A DNA stretch of 64,000 nt from Streptomyces physcomitrii (GTDB taxonomy: Bacteria > Actinomycetota > Actinomycetes > Streptomycetales > Streptomycetaceae). The translations under genes and the position numbers were made by a program. A model generated the notes under the pieces. The model made no database searches, was not told the origin of the DNA, and worked only from the letters and a program-made list of their open reading frames with translations. Numbering within the stretch: position 1 is the first letter of the stretch; every line of letters begins with the position of its first letter. The DNA is taken from contig NZ_JAAWWP010000008.1 in the NCBI RefSeq assembly GCF_012273655.1, positions 248,001 through 312,000 on the forward strand, given 5' to 3'. This document shows positions 50,161-58,112 of this stretch, piece by piece.

Positions 50161-50834
50161 CCGGGGCCGTCCCCGGGCGCGAGCAGCCGGTAGCCGACCC
50201 CGCGCACCGTGCGGATCAGCGGGGGCTCGCCGAGCTTGCGCCGCAGCTGGGAGATGAGCACGTCCAGGACGTTGGACTGGGGCTCGGCCATCTCGTCCCA
50301 GCAGCCCTCGATCAGCGCGCCGCGGGAGAGCGCCTGGTCGGCGCGGGCCGCCAGCATCTCCAGGACGGCGAACTCCTTGCCGGTGAGCATCAGCAGCACC
50401 CCGTCCCGGCGCACCTCGCGCCGCGCGGTGTCGATCTCCAGGTCCCCGCAGCGGTACACCGGCGGCCGCACCGCGCCGGAGCGGCGGCACAGGCTGTGCA
50501 CCCGGGCGATCAGCTCCGGTACGGCGAAGGGTTTCACGAGGTAGTCGTCGCCCCCTGCCTCGAAGCCCTCGACCCGGTCGGCCACGGTGTCCCGCGCGGT
50601 CAGGAAGAGCACCGGCACCGCCCCGCCCCCGCGCCGCCAGTCCCGTACCCAGGCGGCGGCGTCGCCGGAGGGCAGGGTGCGGTCGAGGACGGCGCAGTCG
50701 TAGGAGGTGACGAAGAGGGCCTCGTCGGCCTGGGGCAGATCGGGCGCCTCGTCCACCGCGAGGCCCGAGCCGCGCAGCGCCGCGGTCAGCGCGAACCGCA
50801 GATTCTCGTCGTCCTCGACCACCAGTACGCGCAC
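50157..50834 (-). CDS. OmpR-family response regulator
   Basis: 225 aa. The receiver domain reads VRVLVVEDDENLR with the acidic pocket, phospho-acceptor Asp in CAVLDRTLP near residue 48, LFLTARD and DDYLVKPF (Lys). The winged helix ends NVLDVLISQLRRKLGEPPLIRTVRGVGYRL. It starts with GTG. It is coupled to the sensor kinase by a 4-nt overlap, and the genes next to them suggest no particular target. Confidence 0.94.
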   Translation of the reverse strand: MRVLVVEDDENLRFALTAALRGSGLAVDEAPDLPQADEALFVTSYDCAVLDRTLPSGDAAAWVRDWRRGGGAVPVLFLTARDTVADRVEGFEAGGDDYLVKPFAVPELIARVHSLCRRSGAVRPPVYRCGDLEIDTARREVRRDGVLLMLTGKEFAVLEMLAARADQALSRGALIEGCWDEMAEPQSNVLDVLISQLRRKLGEPPLIRTVRGVGYRLLAPGDGPG

Positions 50835-50858
50835 ACGGCCAGCCTAGGCTGTGTCCTC

Positions 50859-51497
50859 TCAGGGCCGTGCGGACATCCGCTCCAGGATCACCGGCCACCG
50901 CTCCTCGTCGTCGAGCCCGGCCCTGGCCAGCTGGTAGAAGCTGCGCTCGCACAGGTCGATCAGCTCGTCCTTGCTGCCGAGCGGCTCCTTGATCCAGCCG
51001 AGCACCACCTCCTCCATGTACGCGAGCCAGCCCGAGACGGTCAGCCGCAGCGGGCCGGTGACCTCGACGCCCACGGATTCGACGCCCTCGATGATCCAGG
51101 CGGCGATGGCCCGGCGCACCGAGGAGTGCAGGGTGGTCACGTCCGCGCCCCGGTTCAGGCTGACCACGGCCTGGTAGATCGTCGGGAAGCGGGTGACGTA
51201 GTCCACGAAGGTCACCACACCGCCGCGCAGCTGTTCGCTGAGGCTCAGCGCCGGGTCGGGCCGTACGTGGTCGAGGAGTTCCTCGGCGGCCATGGTGAGC
51301 ACCGCGTGCCGGAACTTGCGCTGGGAGCCGAAGTAGTGGAAGAGCAGCCCCGGCGAGACGCCCGCCTCGGTGGCCACGGCGTCCACCGACACCTCGTCGA
51401 TGGGCCGGTACTCCAGGATGCGCCGGGCCGCCGCGAGGATCTGGGCCTGGCGCTCGGTGGGGAGCATGCGCGAAGGAGAGGCGGATCTTCTGGGCAT
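50859..51497 (-). CDS. TetR-family regulator of the divergent oxidative operon
   Basis: 212 aa. The HTH region reads ILAAARRILEYRPIDEVSVDAVATEAGVSPGLLFHYFGSQRKFR, with LLFHYF as recognition helix. The C-terminal domain is of the TetR_C ligand-binding type. It lies back to back with the 51673-56604 operon, and the shared intergenic region carries a long symmetrical dyad, so it probably represses that operon and itself. The inducer may be a lipid or sterol-like substrate of those enzymes (inference). An in-frame ATG at 51467 is an alternative start. Confidence 0.9.
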   Translation of the reverse strand: MPRRSASPSRMLPTERQAQILAAARRILEYRPIDEVSVDAVATEAGVSPGLLFHYFGSQRKFRHAVLTMAAEELLDHVRPDPALSLSEQLRGGVVTFVDYVTRFPTIYQAVVSLNRGADVTTLHSSVRRAIAAWIIEGVESVGVEVTGPLRLTVSGWLAYMEEVVLGWIKEPLGSKDELIDLCERSFYQLARAGLDDEERWPVILERMSARP

Positions 51498-51508
51498 GGC
51501 GCCCAGTC

Positions 51509-51554
51509 TATTGACAGAAACTCAACAAGTCCTACTGTTGAGTAAACATCAATA
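51509..51554. promoter_or_regulatory. Nested inverted repeats, candidate TetR operator
   Basis: The inner dyad ACTCAACA-N8-TGTTGAGT (51520-51543) and outer dyad TATTGA (51509-51514) with TCAATA (51549-51554) share the same centre, 51531.5. The 46-bp structure lies between the TetR start and the divergent operon. The nested symmetry fits two cooperating TetR dimers. Confidence 0.65.
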
Positions 51555-51672
51555 AGCCGAGACGCCCGCCGCAGCCGTCCTGGGGCCCTTCGCGACGAGG
51601 GCCGCAAGTCCCCGCGCGCTCGGCCCCTCCCCGCCAGGCCCCGCCTGAAGCCTTCGCCCCGAAGGAGCCGCC

Positions 51673-52614
51673 ATGAGCACCATCCCCCCGACTGACCGGC
51701 CCGACCGGCCCGACGGGACGGACCGCAACGACCGGACCGACGGGACCGACGAGCACAGCGACCTGGTCCTCACCCCGCGTGATGTGCGCTTCGACTGGGA
51801 CCGGGTGCCGGTGCACTGGGTCCCCGGCGAGCCGACGGCCACCCATGTGATCAACGTCCTGCACATGCTGCTGCCCGAGGGCGAGCGCTGGTTCGTGCGG
51901 GTCTTCCAGCAGGCCGTGCCGCTCATCACCGACGAGGAGCTGCGCGAGCGGGTGCTCGGCTTCACCGGCCAGGAGGCCATGCACGCCGAGGCCCACCAGG
52001 GCGTGCTCGACCACTTCGTGGCCAAGGGCATCGACATCGGGCCCTACATCGCCCAGGTCGAGTACCTCTTCAACCACCTGCTCGGCGACAAGGAGGGGCT
52101 CAGCCCCCAGCGCGAGCGCGAGTACCTGATCGAGCGGGTCGCGATCATCGCGGGCATCGAGCACTTCACCGCCTTCCTCGGCGACTGGATCCTCAACGCC
52201 AAGGCCCTGGACCGGGCCGGCGCCGACGAGATCATGCTCGACCTGCTGCGCTGGCACGGCGCCGAGGAGGTCGAGCACCGCAGCGTCGCCTACGACCTGC
52301 TGCGCCACCTGGACCCCGGCTACCTGCGGCGGGCCCGCACCATGGTCGTCTCCATCACCGCGCTGCTCCAGCTGTGGGTGCGCGGCACCCGCTTCCTGCT
52401 CGCGGTCGACCCGGAGCTGGCCGGTTCGGTGGAGCCCTCGGTGCGCACCGCGTGGACCGCCGCCCGCCGGGGCCTGCTGCCCAACCCGGTCAAGCTCGGC
52501 ATCTCCGCGCTGCGCTACTTCAGCCGCAACTACCACCCCTCGCAGGAGGGTTCGACCAGGCAGGCCATCGCCTACCTCGGCGCCTCCCCCGCCGCCCGCG
52601 CGGCCGCCCACTGA
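51673..52614 (+). CDS. PF10118-type protein; possible diiron oxygenase
   Basis: 313 aa. Proteins like this are usually labelled metal-dependent hydrolase. The sequence shows a ferritin-like spacing of metal ligands: E71 (in EGERWF), E101-x-x-H104 (QEAMHAEAH), E163 (GIEHF) and E199-x-x-H202 (GAEEVEHRSVAYD), all in predicted helices. That is the pattern of carboxylate-bridged diiron oxygenases and desaturases. GAAGGAG precedes the ATG. It is followed 30 bp later by a flavin/2Fe-2S reductase gene, the partner such an oxygenase needs. A role in hydroxylating or desaturating a lipid is inferred. The Asp/Thr-rich first 30 residues look unstructured. Confidence 0.75.
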   Translation: MSTIPPTDRPDRPDGTDRNDRTDGTDEHSDLVLTPRDVRFDWDRVPVHWVPGEPTATHVINVLHMLLPEGERWFVRVFQQAVPLITDEELRERVLGFTGQEAMHAEAHQGVLDHFVAKGIDIGPYIAQVEYLFNHLLGDKEGLSPQREREYLIERVAIIAGIEHFTAFLGDWILNAKALDRAGADEIMLDLLRWHGAEEVEHRSVAYDLLRHLDPGYLRRARTMVVSITALLQLWVRGTRFLLAVDPELAGSVEPSVRTAWTAARRGLLPNPVKLGISALRYFSRNYHPSQEGSTRQAIAYLGASPAARAAAH

Positions 52615-52644
52615 CGCGACCGCAGAAGCCGAGGATCCCACCGC

Positions 52645-53745
52645 ATGAGCCGCCCGCAGCCCCCACGCCTCGTCCCGCCACCGGACCTGTACGGCAGGCC
52701 CCGTCCCGACCGCTACCTCCAGGCCCTGGACTGGCTCGCCTCCAAGTACGTACCGCTCTTCACCGGCAAGGACAGATACGGCACCCGGCCCCGGCCGCCG
52801 GAGACCCACCCGCAGGAACTGACCGTGGTCTCCCGGGAGCCGGTCGCGGACGACGTGGTCTCGCTGCGGCTTGCCACCGGGGACCGGCGGCTCCTGCCGC
52901 GCTGGCAGCCCGGCGCCCACCTCGACCTGATCCTGCCCTCGGGACGACGGCGCCAGTATTCGCTGTGCGGGGACCCGGCCGACCGCTACGCCTACCGCAT
53001 CGCGGTACGGCTGCTCCCGGACGGCCAAGGCGGCTCGGCCGAGGTGCACCGCGAGCTGACGGCGGGCAGCACGGTCGGCATCCGGGGCCCCCGCAACGCC
53101 TTCCCCTTCGCGGGCGACCGGAAGGTGCTGCTGCTCGCGGGCGGCATCGGCCTCACCCCCGTACTGCCGATGGCCCGCGAGGCGGCCTGGCGCGGACTCG
53201 ACTGGCACCTGGTGCACACCGGGCGCAGCCGCGCCTCGCTGCCCTTCGCCGGGGAGGTGGCCAGGCTCGCCGCCCGGCACCCGGGGCGGGTGACCGTCCT
53301 CACCGACGACGAGCACGGCATGCCCAGCGCCACCGATCTGCTGGCCCGCGCGGGCGAGGGCACCGCCGTGTACTGCTGCGGCCCGGTGCCGATGCTCGAC
53401 GCCGTCCAGGCCGCCTTCGCCCGCAGCGAGGCGAAGGCCCTGCACTTCGAGCGCTTCAGCGCGGCGCCGATCGTCGACGGGAAGCCCTTCACGCTGCGGC
53501 TGCGCGACGGCCGGGAGCTGTTGGTGCCCGCCGACCGGACCGCCCTGGAGGTGCTGCGGGCCGACGACCCCGGCACCCCCTACTCCTGCCAGCAGGGCTT
53601 CTGCGGGGTCTGCAAACTGCGCGTGCTCTCCGGCACCGTGGACCACCGGGACCGCAAACTCAGCGCACAGCAGCGGGCGGACGGCGAGATGCTCGTCTGC
53701 GTCTCCCGCGCCGCCGAGGGCGAATGCCTCGAACTCGACGTGTGA
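52645..53745 (+). CDS. Ferredoxin-NADP-reductase-like oxidoreductase with C-terminal 2Fe-2S domain
   Basis: 366 aa. Flavin domain (about 55-160, RQYSLCGDP for FMN/FAD), NAD(P)H domain (about 165-270, LLLAGGIGLTPVLPM and YCCGPVPMLDAV), then a plant-type 2Fe-2S ferredoxin domain (about 280-366) with CQQGFCGVC and a distal Cys in LVCVS. This phthalate-dioxygenase-reductase or VanB type passes electrons from NAD(P)H to a partner oxygenase. The neighbour at 51673 is the natural candidate. It lies second in the TetR-controlled operon. Confidence 0.92.
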   Translation: MSRPQPPRLVPPPDLYGRPRPDRYLQALDWLASKYVPLFTGKDRYGTRPRPPETHPQELTVVSREPVADDVVSLRLATGDRRLLPRWQPGAHLDLILPSGRRRQYSLCGDPADRYAYRIAVRLLPDGQGGSAEVHRELTAGSTVGIRGPRNAFPFAGDRKVLLLAGGIGLTPVLPMAREAAWRGLDWHLVHTGRSRASLPFAGEVARLAARHPGRVTVLTDDEHGMPSATDLLARAGEGTAVYCCGPVPMLDAVQAAFARSEAKALHFERFSAAPIVDGKPFTLRLRDGRELLVPADRTALEVLRADDPGTPYSCQQGFCGVCKLRVLSGTVDHRDRKLSAQQRADGEMLVCVSRAAEGECLELDV

Positions 53746-53800
53746 CACCGGCCGTTACCGCCCCGGCCGGTGCCGCGGGCGACAGGAGGAAGGCGAGACC

Positions 53801-54670
53801 ATGAGCACCCGTACCGCCCGGAAACCCGCACCCCTGCCCGAATTCCCCTTCACCGAGCAGGACTTGGCGAACTTCCGGGAACTCCAGCGCCTGGCCTACC
53901 GCTGCGCGGAGAAGGTCGCCGCCTGGCTGGAACCAGGGGTGACGGAGCGTCAGGCCGCGGCCCGGCTGCGCAAGGAGCTGGTCGCCGAGGGCGTCCAGGA
54001 CTTCTTCCACGTCCCCTTCGCCTGGTTCGGCGACCGCACCGCCTTCCGCCACTTCCGCACCCCGCTCCAGTTCTTCGCCACCGGACGGCGCCTGGCGGAG
54101 GGCATGTCGTACGTACTGGACTGCGCCCCCGTGGTGGACGGCTACACCGCCGACATCGGCTACGCGGGCAAGATGGGCGAGAACCCGATCTGGGACCGGA
54201 TCGCCAAGGACCTGCTCGACTACCGGGAGTTGATCGTCGACCTGGTGCGGCAGCGCAGGACCCTCGACGAGGTCTACGCCGCCGTGGACGCCCAGATCGC
54301 CCGGCACGGCTACGACAACCGGCACCGCGTCTACCCCGGCCGGGTGATCGGCCACCAGGTGACCCGGATGGAGAAGGTCCGCGGACCCGAGGGCCTGACC
54401 ATGTTCGGCTTCGGGGTGCGCACCCTGCAGACCCTCGGCCGGGAGCTGGTCACCGAGCGCGTCCAGGGCCGCTCCCCGCTCTGGGCGGACGGCCGCGCCT
54501 CCCGGCACGCCCCGACCCCGGGCCTGTGGGCGGTCGAGCCGCACGTCGGATTCCGGGACGTGGGCCTGAAGTTCGAGGAACTGCTCGTGGTCACCCACGA
54601 CGACGCCTACTGGCTCGACGACGACGTCCCGCACGTACGCCGCGCCCGCGCGCTCGCCGCGACCGCCTGA
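53801..54670 (+). CDS. M24 (pita-bread fold) family protein, Xaa-Pro-peptidase-like
   Basis: 289 aa. One creatinase/aminopeptidase domain: LQRLAYRCAEKVAAWLEPGVTERQAAARLRKEL leads into the barrel. SYVLDCAPVVDGYTADIGYAG contains the first two metal-ligand-like Asp residues, and GHQVTRMEK and GLWAVEPHVGF follow. It resembles M24 proteins found in lipid-oxidation operons rather than classic prolidases. GGAGGAAGG lies upstream of the ATG. It sits between the reductase and the EphD-like gene. Whether it is a peptidase or a non-peptidase hydrolase is open. Confidence 0.8.
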   Translation: MSTRTARKPAPLPEFPFTEQDLANFRELQRLAYRCAEKVAAWLEPGVTERQAAARLRKELVAEGVQDFFHVPFAWFGDRTAFRHFRTPLQFFATGRRLAEGMSYVLDCAPVVDGYTADIGYAGKMGENPIWDRIAKDLLDYRELIVDLVRQRRTLDEVYAAVDAQIARHGYDNRHRVYPGRVIGHQVTRMEKVRGPEGLTMFGFGVRTLQTLGRELVTERVQGRSPLWADGRASRHAPTPGLWAVEPHVGFRDVGLKFEELLVVTHDDAYWLDDDVPHVRRARALAATA

Positions 54671-54723
54671 CCCCCGCCGCCCAACCGCACGCACCCCCGA
54701 CCGAGGACGACCGCGAGGACCAC

Positions 54724-56604
54724 GTGACTTCCGAGAAACCCGCACGCCAGGACGAGAACCCCACCGGCCAGGACCCGGCGGCCAAGGCCCCGAAGTCCCG
54801 TTCCCTGAAGGCCCGTTGGCGCAAGGCCGAGAAGGCCGACGCCCCCGGCGGGATCCGCCGCTCCCGCATCCCCTCCGGCGCGCTCTCGCTCGCCGTGTAC
54901 GAGCAGGGCGACCCGGAGCGGCCCACCGTGCTCCTGGTGCACGGCTACCCGGACACCCACCGCGTCTGGGACGACGTCGCCGCCGAACTCGCCGCCGACC
55001 ACCATGTGGTCCGCTACGACGTCCGCGGCGCCGGCGACTCCGACAAGCCGCGCGCCAAGGAGGACTACCGCCTGGAGCTGCTCGCCCAGGACCTGTTCGC
55101 CGTCGCGGACGCGGTCAGCCCCGAGAAGCCGGTGCACGTGGTCGCCCACGACTGGGGCTCCATCCAGTCCTGGGAGGCGGTCACCGACCCGCGGGCCGCC
55201 GAGCGCATCGCCTCGTACACCACGATGTCCGGGCCGAGCCTGGACCACATGGGGCACTGGCTGCGGCGCCGCTGGCGCAGGCCCACCCCGCGCCACCTGA
55301 AGCAGCTCGCCTCGCAGGGCCTGCACTCCTGGTACATCTACCTCTTCCACCTGCCGGTGCTCGCCCCCGCCGCCTGGCGGCTCGGGCTCGCCCGCAACTG
55401 GGGCACCGTCCTGCGGCTCGTGGAGGACGTCACCCCGCGCGAGGGCCACCCGCACGACACCCTCGCGGGCGACGCGGCCCGCGGCGTGCTCCTCTACCGC
55501 GCGAACATGCTGCCCCGGCTGCTGCGCCCCGGACTGCGGCCCACCTCCGTACCGGTGCAGCTGATCACCCTCACCGAGGACAACTACGTGAGTCCCGCGC
55601 TGAGCGAGGGACTTGAGGAGTGGGCCCCGCGTCTGTGGCGCCGGGAGCTGGCCGCCACCCACTGGTCCGCGCTCCTGGAGAAGGGAACCACCGTGGCCCG
55701 GATGATCCGCGAGTTCACCGCCCACCTGGAGGGCGCCCCCGCCGCGCGCGAGCTGGCCGCCGCCCAGCAGGGCCGCGAGGGCGGGCGCGAGGGGGAGTTC
55801 GCGGGCAAGCTCGCCGTGGTCACCGGCGCGGGCAGCGGCATCGGCCGCGCCACCGCCCTCGCCTTCGCCGAACGCGGCGCCGACCTCGCCCTGTGCGATC
55901 TCGACCTGGAGGCCCTGGAGCGCACCGCCGAACTCGCCGGACTGCTCGGCGCCGAGGCCACCATCCACAAGGTCGACGTCTCCGACGGCCCCGCCGTGGA
56001 CGCCTTCGCCGCCACCGTCGCCGACCAGCAGGGCGTGCCCGACATCGTGGTGAACAACGCGGGCATCGGCCACTCCGGCACCTTCCTGGAGACCACCAAG
56101 AAGGAGTGGGAGCGCGTCCTGGACGTCAACCTCTGGGGCGTCATCCACGGCTGCCGCGCCTTCGGCACCCTGCTCAAGGAGCGCGGCCAGGGCGGCCACA
56201 TCGTCAACGTCTCCTCGGCGGCGGCCTATCTGCCCTCGAAGATGCTCGCCGCCTACTCCACCAGCAAGGCCGCGGTCTTCATGCTCTCCGACTGCCTGCG
56301 CGCCGAACTCGCCAAGGAGAAGATCGGCGTCAGCACCATCTGCCCCGGCATCGTGAACACCAACATCACCCGCACCACCACCTTCTCCGCCACCGACGCC
56401 GCCGAACAGGCCAGGAAGCAGGCCAAGTTCAGCGGCCTCTACGCCCGCCGCGGCTTCCCGCCGGAGAAGGTCGCCACCGAGATCGTCACCGCGGTCCGCA
56501 CCAACCGCGCCGTGGTCCCGGTGACCATCGAGTCCAAGGCCGCCCGCTTCCTGAGCCGCCTCTCCCCGGCGGCCCTGCGGGCGGGGGCACGGCTGAAGAT
56601 GTGA
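54724..56604 (+). CDS. Epoxide-hydrolase-like / SDR fusion, EphD type
   Basis: 626 aa from a GTG preceded by GAGGA. The N-terminal half (about 45-330) is an alpha/beta hydrolase with VLLVHGYPDTHRVWDDVA, VVAHDWGSIQSWEA (Asp nucleophile of epoxide hydrolases in H-D-W) and a His near TTHW-like AATHWSALL. The C-terminal half (about 360-626) is a short-chain dehydrogenase with VVTGAGSGIGRA, NNAGIG, a catalytic Ser in VNVSSAAAY and YSTSK. The same two-domain order occurs in mycobacterial EphD, which handles epoxidised mycolic acids. Here it may hydrolyse an epoxide and oxidise the resulting alcohol. It is the last gene of the TetR-controlled operon. Confidence 0.88.
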   Translation: MTSEKPARQDENPTGQDPAAKAPKSRSLKARWRKAEKADAPGGIRRSRIPSGALSLAVYEQGDPERPTVLLVHGYPDTHRVWDDVAAELAADHHVVRYDVRGAGDSDKPRAKEDYRLELLAQDLFAVADAVSPEKPVHVVAHDWGSIQSWEAVTDPRAAERIASYTTMSGPSLDHMGHWLRRRWRRPTPRHLKQLASQGLHSWYIYLFHLPVLAPAAWRLGLARNWGTVLRLVEDVTPREGHPHDTLAGDAARGVLLYRANMLPRLLRPGLRPTSVPVQLITLTEDNYVSPALSEGLEEWAPRLWRRELAATHWSALLEKGTTVARMIREFTAHLEGAPAARELAAAQQGREGGREGEFAGKLAVVTGAGSGIGRATALAFAERGADLALCDLDLEALERTAELAGLLGAEATIHKVDVSDGPAVDAFAATVADQQGVPDIVVNNAGIGHSGTFLETTKKEWERVLDVNLWGVIHGCRAFGTLLKERGQGGHIVNVSSAAAYLPSKMLAAYSTSKAAVFMLSDCLRAELAKEKIGVSTICPGIVNTNITRTTTFSATDAAEQARKQAKFSGLYARRGFPPEKVATEIVTAVRTNRAVVPVTIESKAARFLSRLSPAALRAGARLKM

Positions 56605-56614
56605 GGACGCGCCC

Positions 56615-56654
56615 GGTGCGCGGTCCCCGCCGACTTCCGCGGGGGCCGCGCACC
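56615..56654. terminator. Hairpin terminator after the EphD-like gene
   Basis: GGTGCGCGGTCCCCGC pairs with GCGGGGGCCGCGCACC (16-bp stem with one T-G pair) around an 8-nt loop. It starts 11 bp after the stop codon. Confidence 0.8.
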
Positions 56655-56668
56655 GAGCCGTGTTCCGG

Positions 56669-56703
56669 GGTACGGGGCCGCCGGGACCCGGCGGCCCCGT
56701 ACC
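56669..56703. terminator. Second hairpin, abutting the AIM24 stop codon
   Basis: A perfect 17-bp inverted repeat, GGTACGGGGCCGCCGGG / CCCGGCGGCCCCGTACC, with a single central base, directly beside the AIM24 stop. With the hairpin at 56615 it isolates the two convergent units. Confidence 0.8.
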
Positions 56704-57378
56704 TCAGGCCTGCTTGTTCTGCGGAGTCGCCTCGCTGGGCCGTACCACCACGAAACCCTGGCCCTCCAGCTTGAGTTGGACCGCCTCGCCGGAGCCGCCG
56801 CGCAGCATCGAGCCGACGGACTGCGAGCGGTGCAGCGAGGTCTGCAGCCCGGCGCTCCAGCCGACCACCGCGTCGGTGTCGACGAAGACCGGGGCCTGCG
56901 GCGCGATCGGGATCACCAGCGGGTCGCCCTCGCAGATCAGACCGAGCTTGCCCTGCCCCTGGAAGACGCTGTTGAACAGGCCGCCCCCGGTGATGCCCGC
57001 GCCCTTCACGGTCTTGATCTCGTACGAGAGGGAGGCGTCGAAGCACAGGACGTTGCGGCCGTTGACGGTGAAGACGTCGCCGGGCTCCACATCGATGACG
57101 AAGCAGTTCTGCGCCTCGTGCGCGAACCAGGCCTCGCCCTGCCCGCGCACCGCCATCAGCGGCAGCCCCTCCCCGGTGACCGCCCGCTTGAGCATGCCCC
57201 CGACGCCCTGGCTCTTGCGCTCGAACTGGAGGTTGCCGCGGTGGGCGATCATCGCCCCCTGCCGTGCGAGCATCTCGCCGTTGACCGCGTACCGGATGGA
57301 CTTGGAGTTCTGCACGGTCATACCCGGCGCGCTCGCGGGCTGGACCATGTGCTCACTGGAAAAAAGATCACCCTTCAT
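56704..57378 (-). CDS. AIM24 family protein
   Basis: 224 aa. A beta-helical TRAP-like/AIM24 domain across the whole length, starting MKGDLFSSEHMVQP, with MLARQGAMIAHRGNLQFER, the Gly-rich GAGITGGGLFNSVFQGQG and GSGEAVQLKLEGQGFVVVRPSE. Streptomyces proteins of this family commonly start with this MKGDLFSSE sequence, so that ATG was chosen over the one at 57414. The function of bacterial AIM24 proteins is unclear. It lies 71 bp downstream of the SRPBCC gene on the same strand. Confidence 0.85.
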   Translation of the reverse strand: MKGDLFSSEHMVQPASAPGMTVQNSKSIRYAVNGEMLARQGAMIAHRGNLQFERKSQGVGGMLKRAVTGEGLPLMAVRGQGEAWFAHEAQNCFVIDVEPGDVFTVNGRNVLCFDASLSYEIKTVKGAGITGGGLFNSVFQGQGKLGLICEGDPLVIPIAPQAPVFVDTDAVVGWSAGLQTSLHRSQSVGSMLRGGSGEAVQLKLEGQGFVVVRPSEATPQNKQA

Positions 57379-57449
57379 GGGGACATCTTGTCGCCCCGGC
57401 GCCGCCTTGGCCATGTCCGGGCATCGGCTGCCGCGAACCCGGGGACGCC

Positions 57450-57887
57450 CTACGGCAGCGCGGCGTACACCGCGGCGGGCAGCGTCCGGGAGACCTCGTC
57501 GCCCAGCCGCTCGAACTCGCGGCGCAGGAAGGGATCGGCGAGCCGGGCAAGCCCCTTGAACCGGATGGTGGCGCGGTAGGTGAGCACGGTCCCCTCCCCC
57601 TCGGCGGCGAAGGTCATGTCGTCGGTCGAGTGCGCGGTCTTGTTCTCCCCGGTGAAGGTGAGCCGGTTCTCCTCCAACCGGTCGAGCCGGTACCGGAGTC
57701 GAGTGGTCCGGCCGCGGAAGACGGAGGTGTTGTCCCACTGGGCCCCGACGGTGAGCGGACCGCTGCCCGAGCGCTTGCACTCCTGGGTGCCCGGATCCCA
57801 CTCCACGGCGTGCGAGAAGTCGGAGAGATAGGCGACGACCCGGGCGAGCGGCCGGTCGAGGGTGATGACGCGCTCGACGTGCACCAT
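57450..57887 (-). CDS. SRPBCC-fold (START-like) protein
   Basis: 145 aa. A ligand-pocket fold of the polyketide-cyclase/CoxG type: VERVITLDRPLARVVAYLSDFSHAVEWDPGTQ, then strands with YRLDRLEENRLTFTGENKTAHSTDDMTF, and the C-terminal helix LADPFLRREFERLGDEVSRTLPAAVY. It probably binds a small hydrophobic molecule. There is no catalytic residue pattern that I can name. It is on the same strand as the AIM24 gene. Confidence 0.85.
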   Translation of the reverse strand: MVHVERVITLDRPLARVVAYLSDFSHAVEWDPGTQECKRSGSGPLTVGAQWDNTSVFRGRTTRLRYRLDRLEENRLTFTGENKTAHSTDDMTFAAEGEGTVLTYRATIRFKGLARLADPFLRREFERLGDEVSRTLPAAVYAALP

Positions 57888-58112
57888 GAGGGGCTCCTTG
57901 CCTTACGAATTCGGGGGTGGGGGGAGGGGCGGAGACAGGGGGAGAGGGATGTGCGCCGCCGGTCGGCGGCACGGTCACGCCTTCCCTGCCCGGGCCGCGC
58001 CATACCAGGGCCCTCTGCCGATCGGGGGGTGACGGGCGCCCGAGCGCGCGGGGGGCCGCAGCCGTCCCGTACGCTCCGCACCAGGCAGAGGGGGGTCGGA
58101 CCAGGAGGAACC

